Assembly (NCBI GenBank): GCA_021732025.1 | Contig: JAKFVU010000027.1 | Location: 1-64,000, forward strand | Length of the DNA: 64,000 bases | Direction: 5' to 3' | From: Candidatus Obscuribacterales bacterium | Lineage (GTDB): Bacteria; Cyanobacteriota; Vampirovibrionia; Obscuribacterales; Obscuribacteraceae | Shown here: piece after piece, positions 25,145-32,065 of the stretch | Numbering within the stretch: the first letter of the stretch is position 1 | How the letters are laid out: each line of letters starts with the position of its first letter | Program-made: the position numbers and the translations under genes | The notes under the pieces: model-generated | The model's database searches: none | Told to the model about the DNA's origin: nothing | What the model saw: the letters and a program-made list of their open reading frames with translations, nothing else

Positions 25145-26602
25145 ATGCAAGGCCAGCCTTTTGAATCAAACAGTGAGTCAAATAGCGCCAAGACTGGTGA
25201 ATCAGTTGGCGAAAGAGCCAACGAGCGGTCCGTTGAGCAGTCACTAAGTTTTCTCGACGTCATTGCCGCCGATAAAGAACCAACGCAGTCTAAAAAAGGC
25301 CGTGGTAAATCGGTTAGTTCCAGCGGAAGCGCCAAGGCGCCTCCTGAGGTTGATACAGCAGCTTGTCCCACTTCGGCGGAATACGAGAAGCGTATCAACG
25401 ACTTGGCACGCCGCATATTTGACCCGAGTACGTTGGGCGATTTAAATGAGCTTAAAACCAAGTACAACTGCGACATCCAGCGTACCAAAGATCCTATTAA
25501 ATACGTGAAACTGGCTCTAGATGTAGATGATAAAGATCCCTACACTAGCTATTTCACGCCCGAAGCCTTTGCCAACTTTAAGAAAGCGCAAAAAGGAGAG
25601 GTCGTCGGGGTGGGCGTGGAGTTCGTCATGCCCACCGCAGCAGACGATAAAACTGGAAAAAATCCGCCTCTCATTGTGCACAGTTTCGACGGAACGGACG
25701 CACGCGGTCATGGATTGCAGCCTGGAGACCAGGTCTTGGCCATTAATGGCGAGGACATGCAGGGCAAGAGCTGGCGCGATGGCGCCAATGCCTTGGGCGG
25801 AGCCGACCGTACGCCGGTAACACTGCGAATTATGCGCGATGGAAAGGTGAGCGATGTAGTCCTCACCCGCACCAATGAAGAGCCGACAAATGTAAGCTCT
25901 GAAATGCTTGATGGCAAATTTGCTCGTATTAAAGTACGCACGTTTATGACAGATGACACCTCAACTCAAATTGAGCAAGCCGTAATTGATAATCCCAATG
26001 CGAAAGGCTATATTTTGGATCTGCGACACAATGGTGGCGGTTTGCTTGATCAGGCGTTTACTTCGGCATCGGTCTTCATGAAAGATGGAAAGGTTGCCAC
26101 GATTAAGACAAGATTGGATTCTGATCCGGCTCATCCGTTGTATGAAACTAATGTTTATCGAATCGGTAGAGACGGCATCACAAAAACTACTAATGACGAA
26201 AAGCCCCGCCCCTACTTCCAGCGGCATGCCGACCGCGTTGATAAGCCTGTGGTGGTGCTAGTTGATCAAGGCACTGCATCAGCCGCAGAAATTCTCGCTG
26301 GCGCACTCAAAGATTCTGATGGTGCCTATGTAGTTGGCACTCCTACATTTGGAAAGGGAATCGGCCAATCAGTTTTTCCTGATCTCTTAGACAAAGGTGC
26401 TACCAAAGTAACTACCTTTAGATATTACACACCATCAGGCTTCTGGCCCGGCGATGGTCACGATTCTCGCATCGGTTTGCAGCCAAATCTGGTGGTAGAT
26501 AATCCAACACCGCAGCTATACAACACTAGCAAAGACAGCCAGATTAATGCCGCTATAGGCTACCTGCGCACTAAGGTACCGGCTGAGAAAAGATCGCATT
26601 AG
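25145..26602 (+). CDS. S41-family C-terminal processing protease (CtpA-like)
   Basis: 485 residues: a disordered, charged N-terminal 75 residues, an N-terminal helical region (about 78-145), a PDZ domain (about 150-240; GVGVEF, GLQPGDQVLAINGE) and the S41 catalytic domain. The catalytic dyad is Ser379 in DQGTASAAEI and Lys404 in TPTFGKGIGQS, with LDLRHNGGGLLDQA as the supporting motif. CtpA-type enzymes normally act in the periplasm. No signal peptide is seen here: the ATG has GAGG 5 nt upstream and no earlier start exists before a stop at 25091-25093. Location is therefore uncertain. Confidence 0.88.
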   Translation: MQGQPFESNSESNSAKTGESVGERANERSVEQSLSFLDVIAADKEPTQSKKGRGKSVSSSGSAKAPPEVDTAACPTSAEYEKRINDLARRIFDPSTLGDLNELKTKYNCDIQRTKDPIKYVKLALDVDDKDPYTSYFTPEAFANFKKAQKGEVVGVGVEFVMPTAADDKTGKNPPLIVHSFDGTDARGHGLQPGDQVLAINGEDMQGKSWRDGANALGGADRTPVTLRIMRDGKVSDVVLTRTNEEPTNVSSEMLDGKFARIKVRTFMTDDTSTQIEQAVIDNPNAKGYILDLRHNGGGLLDQAFTSASVFMKDGKVATIKTRLDSDPAHPLYETNVYRIGRDGITKTTNDEKPRPYFQRHADRVDKPVVVLVDQGTASAAEILAGALKDSDGAYVVGTPTFGKGIGQSVFPDLLDKGATKVTTFRYYTPSGFWPGDGHDSRIGLQPNLVVDNPTPQLYNTSKDSQINAAIGYLRTKVPAEKRSH

Positions 26603-26712
26603 GAGTTGATGAGCCCTCCGAAAAGTGGGTCCAACACTTGCTAAACTGACCGACAGCTCGTCAAACTTTGTCCTCGGCCGTCTATGCTGAGCACAATAAC
26701 AGGAGTTTACTA

Positions 26713-27495
26713 ATGCTTGGACGCGGATTTGGCCTATTCATATATGCCACCATATTGTTAATGGTGCTCGTTGCATTTCTCTTTGGAATTCTTTCCTGGC
26801 TCAAGGTTCCAGTGGGAACTACAGTTGATTGGATTATTGGTGTTGCATCAGCTTGGTGGTTGTTGATTATCACAACGGCTCCGTGGAATGTCTATTTTGA
26901 GTCGTTGTCGGTACTCGATGAAGCCAGCAATAGTAGGAAGGCTGGAATAGATTTCGATTCTTCTAAAGTCAAATTTGTAAAAAGGCTCAATACAGTGTCG
27001 CTTGTGCTTGCAATTGGCTTGCACGCTGTTTCTTCGGTGGTTTTGTTTTATCTATCGGCTGCTCATATAACACCTGTTGGTTACTACGGGGCGGCAGCTG
27101 CGGCACTGCTGACGGTGCTAAGGCCCGCGCTTAGAGCTTACGAATATCTCTGGCAAAGGCTGAGAGAAATTAAGCAGAGCATTAGTTATCCACGAGAAGA
27201 TGTGCTTCAACTGCGTGCGAGAATTGAAACTCTTGAAGGTACGCTGCGCAATATTGATGTATTGCTAGATATTCAGAACCCTTCTAGCATACCTGCTCGC
27301 ACAAATCGAGAGTTGGCAAATCTAAAAGCGATTTTTGAAGACCTGGCGCAGAATTACACCAAATTATTGCAAGACAATAGAGCTGAGCATGAAACTCTTC
27401 GTCGCGAAGGGCAGAGTGCAATCAGCAAACTTTCATCTGATAGTCAGTTCCTCGATCATGTCCGCGAGATTGTGCGCATGATTAAGTCAGCTTAG
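26713..27495 (+). CDS. Membrane protein with a cytoplasmic coiled-coil tail
   Basis: 260 residues; ATG at 26713 with AGGAG 7 nt upstream, which rules out a longer start at 26668. Four membrane segments are apparent (about 5-30, 35-58, 90-112 and 116-135). A C-terminal coiled-coil follows (about 145-255; VLQLRARIETLEGTLRNID and a later helical stretch). No family recognised. It stands alone between the protease and the arsR-type gene. Confidence 0.55.
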   Translation: MLGRGFGLFIYATILLMVLVAFLFGILSWLKVPVGTTVDWIIGVASAWWLLIITTAPWNVYFESLSVLDEASNSRKAGIDFDSSKVKFVKRLNTVSLVLAIGLHAVSSVVLFYLSAAHITPVGYYGAAAAALLTVLRPALRAYEYLWQRLREIKQSISYPREDVLQLRARIETLEGTLRNIDVLLDIQNPSSIPARTNRELANLKAIFEDLAQNYTKLLQDNRAEHETLRREGQSAISKLSSDSQFLDHVREIVRMIKSA

Positions 27496-27536
27496 GTGAG
27501 CGAAGTGCTTTCCCTGTCTGTCTGTCGGGACAGATT

Positions 27537-27875
27537 TCAATGCTCCGAAAATTCTTTCATCACTTGGCCGTAGCGTTTACCAACGGCACCGCATACGATG
27601 TCGCACAGTTGATAGATAGTGCTGTCACCAATACTGTAGTAAACAAACAGACCCTGCCTACGCTTCTGCACAATGCCCTGTTCAGCGAGCACGGAGAGGT
27701 GTTTACTAACATTGGCTTGGCTCATGCCACTTAATTCGCAAAGTGCTTGCACTGATTGCTCGCTATTAAACAGATGCTGAAGTATCTGCAAGCGCGAAGC
27801 ATCTGAAAGGGCACGGAAGCGAGCAGCGACTATTTCGAGCGCTGGCCTCGATAGCGGTTTATTTTTGTCTTTCAC
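27537..27875 (-). CDS. ArsR/SmtB-family transcriptional repressor
   Basis: 112-residue winged-helix repressor: RFRALSDASRLQILQHL, then the recognition helix MSQANVSKHLSVL, and the wing KRRQGLFVYYSI. Cysteines at 46 (helix 2 region) and 91/95 (CDIVC, last helix) could sense a metal, sulfide or persulfide. Their spacing does not match the Cys pair of BigR/SqrR, so I do not assign it to that group. It is divergent from the rhodanese gene with a dyad-symmetric operator candidate between them, which suggests it controls that gene and itself in response to sulfur or arsenic stress. Confidence 0.85.
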   Translation of the reverse strand: MKDKNKPLSRPALEIVAARFRALSDASRLQILQHLFNSEQSVQALCELSGMSQANVSKHLSVLAEQGIVQKRRQGLFVYYSIGDSTIYQLCDIVCGAVGKRYGQVMKEFSEH

Positions 27876-27916
27876 GATGGGAAACCCTAATTGCTGTTTC
27901 CAGTTTACAACTGTCT

Positions 27917-27960
27917 GGTTATTTCAACAATCAATCTTTGGGTTGATTCGCTGTATAACC
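27917..27960. promoter_or_regulatory. Nested palindromes between arsR-type and rhodanese genes, candidate operator
   Basis: GGTTAT (27917-27922) pairs with ATAACC (27955-27960), and AATCAA (27929-27934) pairs with TTGATT (27943-27948). Both dyads share one axis at 27938.5. A further palindrome ACCAATTGGT lies at 27958-27967, and a -10-like TATAGT at 27970-27975. The arrangement fits ArsR-family dimers binding over both divergent promoters. Confidence 0.55.
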
Positions 27961-28035
27961 AATTGGTGATATAGTGAATTCGTTGGCGTAGATAGCTTAT
28001 TGGCGCCAGGCAGTTGTTTGTGAGAGGGCTTCTTT

Positions 28036-28623
28036 ATGTCAGAACAGTCAAATACCACTGCTTGTCAGCAGGTAGCTTGTGCCGATTTGTCTTCCAAAGT
28101 TTCTGAATCGGTGCTCTTGGATGTGCGTAGCCCGATTGAGTTCGAAGTTGAGCACATTGCCAACTCTATTAACGTGCCATTGAATGAGCTTGAGACTCGC
28201 TTCGAAGAAGTGCCGAGAAAAGGACAGCTGGTCGTTATATGTAGATCAGGCAAGCGCGCTGAGCGGGGCGCCTATACCCTACTTGGTCGCGGTTTCCAGC
28301 CACAAGTTCTTGCGGGAGGCATAGTTGCTTGGCGTAAAGCAGGCTTGCCGCTCAAAGAAGGCAAGAAAATGCTACCGATTGAGCGCCAGATTCAGTTGGT
28401 TGTTGGTGTTGGCGTGTTAACCGGGGTGCTTTTGGGCGTTTTAGTCAATCCATGGTTTCTCGTTATTCCCGCATTCTTTGGTGCCGGGCTGACTTTTGCT
28501 GGGCTTTCTGGCACCTGTGCCTTGGGGCTTCTATTGATGGAAGCACCCTGGAATCAGCTGCCACGTAGCGTCACTCCAGCTAAATGTGACGAGCCAAAGG
28601 CAAAAGGCGGCTGCTGTGGCTAG
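28036..28623 (+). CDS. Rhodanese with C-terminal DUF2892 membrane domain (YgaP-like)
   Basis: 195 residues, ATG with GAGGG 7 nt upstream. An N-terminal rhodanese domain (about 12-110) has LLDVRSPIEFEVEHI and the active-site loop VVICRSGKR, with the persulfide-carrying Cys69. The C-terminal part is two membrane helices of DUF2892 (about 120-165; PIERQIQLVVGVGVL, GLSGTCALGLLL, MEAPWN). The layout is that of E. coli YgaP, a membrane sulfurtransferase. The tail ends in GGCCG. It is divergent from the ArsR-type repressor and 63 nt upstream of the TGA-interrupted ORF, probably in one operon. Confidence 0.9.
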   Translation: MSEQSNTTACQQVACADLSSKVSESVLLDVRSPIEFEVEHIANSINVPLNELETRFEEVPRKGQLVVICRSGKRAERGAYTLLGRGFQPQVLAGGIVAWRKAGLPLKEGKKMLPIERQIQLVVGVGVLTGVLLGVLVNPWFLVIPAFFGAGLTFAGLSGTCALGLLLMEAPWNQLPRSVTPAKCDEPKAKGGCCG

Positions 28624-28686
28624 GCTACTTAGGGGTATCATGAAAGTGTCGTCATCAGAAGCCGAAAAAAATGGGGTAAGTTACTT

Positions 28687-28911
28687 ATGAACGATCTGAT
28701 TTGGCTTGTGGGCTTCGTGCTCTTATACTTCGCCTTGCAACTTTATATATTGCCGAAACTCGGCATCCCTACCTGAATGTCCCGTAGCTGCTCGGTCGAG
28801 CAGTCAAAAACGAAAGGCAGTGAAGATGTTCAGACAGAAATTGTCCAGCAAGAAACTTCCCAACCAGAAACTATCCAACCAGAAACAGTGCCACCAGACT
28901 CAGTGCCATAA
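28687..28911 (+). CDS. Candidate small membrane selenoprotein (in-frame TGA at codon 30)
   Basis: The ATG at 28687 starts MNDLIWLVGFVLLYFALQLY, a single membrane helix, then ILPKLGIPT and a TGA at 28774-28776. The same frame then runs 44 codons to a TAA at 28909-28911, starting MSRSCSVEQS. If TGA is read as selenocysteine the product is 74 residues with a U-x4-C motif (U30, Cys35). The tail has pentapeptide repeats with conservative changes: QPETI, QPETV, PPDSV. A 6-bp hairpin with a GGTC loop sits 11 nt after the TGA. GGGG lies 10 nt before the ATG. The alternative is a 29-residue peptide plus a separate 44-residue ORF from the ATG at 28777. It follows the rhodanese gene. Confidence 0.6.
28788..28803 (+). 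promoter_or_regulatory. Bacterial SECIS-like hairpin
   Basis: CTGCTC (28788-28793) and GAGCAG (28798-28803) form a perfect stem closing the tetraloop GGTC (28794-28797); a G-T pair can extend it. Counting the T of TGA as 1, the loop is at 21-24. In E. coli fdhF the SECIS loop GGUC is at 22-25. A G in the first two loop positions is the known rule for bacterial SECIS elements. The bulged U of the fdhF element is not obvious here. Confidence 0.55.
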
Positions 28912-28991
28912 AAATTAATTGAGCGCATATCTGGAGATAGAAGTGGCTGGTGTGCAACGAAGTTATGGCTCTGTTCCTTGCTTTTAAGTAT

Positions 28992-30047
28992 TTAACATTG
29001 ATTCTCTGGAATTCCCTTTTCGTACCATTTTTTGCTGCTGTTGACTATTTTTACGACTGCTAGCATTAAAGGCACTTCAATCAATACACCAACCACAGTG
29101 GCTAGAGCGGCTCCTGAGTTGAAGCCAAATAGACTTATTGCGGTTGCTACAGCAAGTTCAAAGAAATTGCTGGCGCCAATTAGGGCTGATGGACCGGCGA
29201 CACAATGGGCGACACCGAACTGCTTGTTTAGCAAGTAAGCCAATGTCGAATTGAGAAAAACTTGGATGAGAATTGGTACAGCCAACATCGCTATTACTAG
29301 TGGTTGTTTGAGAATTGCTTCTCCCTGAAAAGCAAATAGCAAAATAAGTGTGGTCAGCAGCGCTGCAAGTGAGACGGGGTGAAGAAATTCAAGGGTCTTG
29401 TCAAAAGTGCTCTGCCCTTGCTTTAGCAGTATCTTTCGCCACAATTGAGCGATCAGAACTGGTATCACAATGTAGAGTCCAACCGATATCAGCAATGTGT
29501 CCCATGGAACGGTGATGGCCGATAAACCCAGTAAGAGACCTACTATTGGAGCAAAGGCGAAAATCATAATTAGGTCGTTGACAGCTACTTGTGAGAGCGT
29601 GAAGTAGGGGTCACCTTTGACCAGTTGGCTCCAGACAAATACCATGGCTGTGCACGGTGCTGCGGCTAACAGAATCAAGCCAGCTATATAGCTGTCGATT
29701 TGATCATGGGGAAGGTATGGTGCAAAAATGACGCGAATGAATATGTAAGCAAGAAAGGCCATGGAAAATGGCTTTACTGCCCAATTTATAAACAGCGTTA
29801 CCGCGATGCCTTTCCAGTGACCTTTGACTTGACCGAGGGCACTGAAGTCAATTTTTAAAAGCATCGGTACGATCATAAGCCAAATCAAGAAGCCAACAGG
29901 TATATTTACATTGGCGATCTCAAGTGAGCCGATTAGTTTCACCGGCCCGGGCAGCAGTTGCCCTAGGGCAATACCCGCACCGATGCAAAGAAAAACCCAG
30001 ACAGTGAGCCAACGCTCGAAGAAGCCTATACTAGGTTGCTCAACCAT
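28992..30047 (-). CDS. Arsenite efflux permease, ACR3 family
   Basis: 351 residues with about ten membrane helices. The family's conserved Cys is in AAAPCTAMVFVWS (Cys132). Other markers are FERWLTVWVFLCIGAGIALG at the start, WLMIVPMLLKIDFSAL, NWAVKPFSMAFLA and GASNFFELAVATAISL. It exports arsenite across the inner membrane. Start and arsC stop overlap as TAATG, so it is the last gene of arsR-arsC-acr3. Confidence 0.95.
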   Translation of the reverse strand: MVEQPSIGFFERWLTVWVFLCIGAGIALGQLLPGPVKLIGSLEIANVNIPVGFLIWLMIVPMLLKIDFSALGQVKGHWKGIAVTLFINWAVKPFSMAFLAYIFIRVIFAPYLPHDQIDSYIAGLILLAAAPCTAMVFVWSQLVKGDPYFTLSQVAVNDLIMIFAFAPIVGLLLGLSAITVPWDTLLISVGLYIVIPVLIAQLWRKILLKQGQSTFDKTLEFLHPVSLAALLTTLILLFAFQGEAILKQPLVIAMLAVPILIQVFLNSTLAYLLNKQFGVAHCVAGPSALIGASNFFELAVATAISLFGFNSGAALATVVGVLIEVPLMLAVVKIVNSSKKWYEKGIPENQC

Positions 30048-30469
30048 TAGGTTGTCCTGCTGACTGACTGCACGCGAGCAACGTCTAGTTCTTCTACAAG
30101 ATTTTGCACTAGATTCTTCACCTGATCTCTTATTTCCCGAACTCGCTCAATTGGCTGCCCTTTTGGATCTTGCAAGGCCCAGTCGGTTCTCCTTAGCCCG
30201 GGAATCATTGGGCATGTTTCGCCACAGCCCATAGTAATGAGCATGTGGGCGTCAGCTGCTAGCTCATCGGTGAGCAGCTGCGGTTTTACTTGAGAGAGAT
30301 CGATACCTACTTCTTTCATGGTTTGCAGCACTTCTGCATGTACGGTGATACCGGGTTTGGTGCCAGCCGATTGTGCCTGAGCTTTGCTACTATCGCAATA
30401 TAAGTTGAAAAAGGCTGCAGCCATTTGTGAACGTCCAGCATTATGCACACAGGCGAAGATTACTTTCAT
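30047..30469 (-). CDS. arsC: Arsenate reductase, low-molecular-weight phosphatase type
   Basis: 140 residues. The phosphatase-like P-loop CVHNAGRSQMAAAF has the catalytic Cys7. The relay cysteines are in ITMGCGETCPMIPG (Cys82, Cys86) and the general acid is in ALQDPKG. It reduces arsenate to arsenite, usually with thioredoxin, supplying the substrate of the ACR3 pump encoded next. The start overlaps the arsR end by 4 nt, and the stop overlaps acr3. Confidence 0.95.
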   Translation of the reverse strand: MKVIFACVHNAGRSQMAAAFFNLYCDSSKAQAQSAGTKPGITVHAEVLQTMKEVGIDLSQVKPQLLTDELAADAHMLITMGCGETCPMIPGLRRTDWALQDPKGQPIERVREIRDQVKNLVQNLVEELDVARVQSVSRTT

Positions 30470-30792
30470 GGTTTTCTGTCCGTATTAATTTCGGTGCAGC
30501 AATTGTTTTTTCCCTCACAACAGTTTTCTAGAAGGAAATTGATGAGGCTTTGCATGGTGTCGTAGTTGGCACTGTAAATAATTAAGCGCCCTTCTCGACG
30601 GGATGATAGAAGGCCTGCTTGGCTAAGTTGTTCAAGGTGGTGTGACATAGTTGCCGGCGTTATGCCGAGTTGTGAGGCGATAGTGCCAGCAGGGAGACCC
30701 ATTTGTCCGCGTTGGACCAAAAGGCGGAAGACTTTTAGTCGCGATTCTTGGGAGAGAGCGCCAAAGGCGTTTAATACTGATTGTATTTCCAT
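30466..30792 (-). CDS. arsR: Arsenical-resistance repressor ArsR
   Basis: 108-residue winged-helix repressor: FGALSQESRLKVFRLLV, LPAGTIASQLGITPATMSHHL with the recognition helix, and SRREGRLIIYSANYD as the wing. As(III) is probably bound by the C-terminal cysteines in ENCCEGKNNCC. It heads the operon arsR-arsC-acr3 and should repress it without arsenite. The start codon lies inside a 16-bp palindrome in the promoter, and there is no SD, so translation is probably leaderless. Confidence 0.93.
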   Translation of the reverse strand: MEIQSVLNAFGALSQESRLKVFRLLVQRGQMGLPAGTIASQLGITPATMSHHLEQLSQAGLLSSRREGRLIIYSANYDTMQSLINFLLENCCEGKNNCCTEINTDRKP

Positions 30793-30828
30793 ATTTGTAC
30801 AAATATCAAAATATTACTGCTTTGTCAA
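30791..30828 (-). promoter_or_regulatory. arsR promoter and operator, apparently leaderless
   Basis: On the minus strand TTGACA (30828-30823) is followed after 17 nt by TATTTG (30805-30800). The perfect palindrome ATATTTGTACAAATAT (30791-30806) covers the -10 box and the first two bases of the arsR ATG (30792). The expected transcription start falls at or a few bases before the ATG. Bound ArsR would block both. Confidence 0.65.
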
Positions 30829-30899
30829 GCTGTCGTGGTTCTATACCGCTCCTCTTTGCCCCTATAATTAGGCTTGCGCATGGCATTGCTTGACAGGAC

Positions 30900-31325
30900 T
30901 TGGCCGCAACTTTGAATAAGATTGACTTCAAAACTTTGTGGAAGACTCGACCGATTTTCAGGTTGCTGCTGGCCATCGAATTAATTTTCTTGATAGCTAT
31001 TGCAGCTCTGCTAATTTCCTTTGTGCAAGATCCAACACCACTGCCCTTCAATAGTGAAATTTGGGACTTCGGTGTCGGTCCGACTCGCTATTCTATGGTT
31101 CATGACCTGATTGGGTCGGGCAGGCTCATCGGTAAAAACGTTGAGCAGCTTGAAAAGCTTCTCGGAACTCGTTTGTGTGAGCGAAAAGTAGTTGACAACA
31201 AAGTCGTTCAACTGAGCTATGTCATGAGTCGGGGCCTGAAAGAAACCCATCTTGACCTCGATTTCAGTGACGGTTTGTGTGTTGGCGCACAAATCAGAAG
31301 GCCAGTTGACGCGGCACTGCCTTAG
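30900..31325 (+). CDS. Membrane-anchored protein with a possible BamE-like domain
   Basis: 141 residues, starting at a TTG (30900 or 30912; both imperfect). One membrane helix (about 20-42) is followed by an outer domain: SMVHDLIGSGRLIGKNVEQL, LEKLLGTRLCERK, VVQLSYVMSR and a final LDFSDGLCVGAQI. The order helix - LLG - strand - strand resembles the SmpA/BamE fold, where this pattern binds outer-membrane assembly partners. That resemblance is by eye only. It reads away from arsR. Confidence 0.5.
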   Translation: MAATLNKIDFKTLWKTRPIFRLLLAIELIFLIAIAALLISFVQDPTPLPFNSEIWDFGVGPTRYSMVHDLIGSGRLIGKNVEQLEKLLGTRLCERKVVDNKVVQLSYVMSRGLKETHLDLDFSDGLCVGAQIRRPVDAALP

Positions 31326-31430
31326 CAAATATTGCCGGCAAAATTATTTTTGTGCATCCCTTCTTTCTCTGTACATAGATGAGTTATTCGCCCTCGTGTA
31401 GAATGGGCTTATCTTATTTGAGGTCTTACC

Positions 31431-31910
31431 ATGCGCCTGTCGGTTCTCTTGTGTTCGTTGCTTATCCCTGCGACTGTCGTGGTGACTGGCTGCAGTAAGA
31501 CTGATAAAGTTGGAGACAAGACCACCACAACCACTACAACCACGACCACTGAGACAGCTAAACCTGTTGGTCCTCACAAGGTAATGGTTTCGCCAATTAG
31601 TGAGCATAGCTATACTCCTGATCAGCAACGCTACTGTATAGATTTGCAGAATCGCCTAGCGGAAGGCTGGCGGCCACTGAAGTCTGACCACCGCTATAGT
31701 GTGGCTGTTGAGTTTTTGATTACTCGTCCAGGCTATTGCACCGACGTGCATACAGTTAGCGCCACGGGTGGTCAAAGAGCAATTGAAAGAACAGTTGACT
31801 CGGTGAAAATACAGTCACCATTTGCTCCCTTACCAGCTGATTTCAAAGAAGCTCCAGCGCCATTCCGCTGCGACTTCGTTTACTATCCTGAAGGTAGTCC
31901 TTCTAAATAG
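31431..31910 (+). CDS. Lipoprotein with TonB C-terminal-like domain
   Basis: 159 residues. The signal sequence ends in the lipobox VTGC (Cys21). A stretch of ten Thr residues (about 32-41) forms a linker. The C-terminal part (about 65-155) looks like a TonB/TolA C-terminal domain: LAEGWRPLKSDHRYSVAVEF, TDVHTVSATGG, RTVDSVKIQSPFAPLP and a last strand FRCDFVYYP. Three cysteines in this domain could form a disulfide. ATG with GAGG about 8 nt upstream. The role is probably structural or interaction-based in the envelope. Confidence 0.65.
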   Translation: MRLSVLLCSLLIPATVVVTGCSKTDKVGDKTTTTTTTTTTETAKPVGPHKVMVSPISEHSYTPDQQRYCIDLQNRLAEGWRPLKSDHRYSVAVEFLITRPGYCTDVHTVSATGGQRAIERTVDSVKIQSPFAPLPADFKEAPAPFRCDFVYYPEGSPSK

Positions 31911-32065
31911 TATTCGTTAAATCGACGAGATTTGCGCTGAGTGCCTAGCATCTAGGCTCACGGGCTATTTATTCGTCTGCAATCTATTGTTTTGATGTGG
32001 TTGTAAGTAGTGTTCCACTGCGAAAGTTCGGGCATATCAAGATTGAAAGTGATCAATCAGGATTG

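Noticed and set aside
27537-27875. Assignment of the ArsR-type regulator as BigR/SqrR
   Set aside because: Cys46 to Cys91/95 spacing differs from the Cys pair as I recall it for BigR (42 and 108), so only the broad family is given.
28706-28918. Open frame of about 70 codons overlapping the selenoprotein candidate in another frame
   Set aside because: Its translation has no membrane helix or repeat pattern; the conservative pentapeptide changes and the U-x4-C motif favour the other frame.
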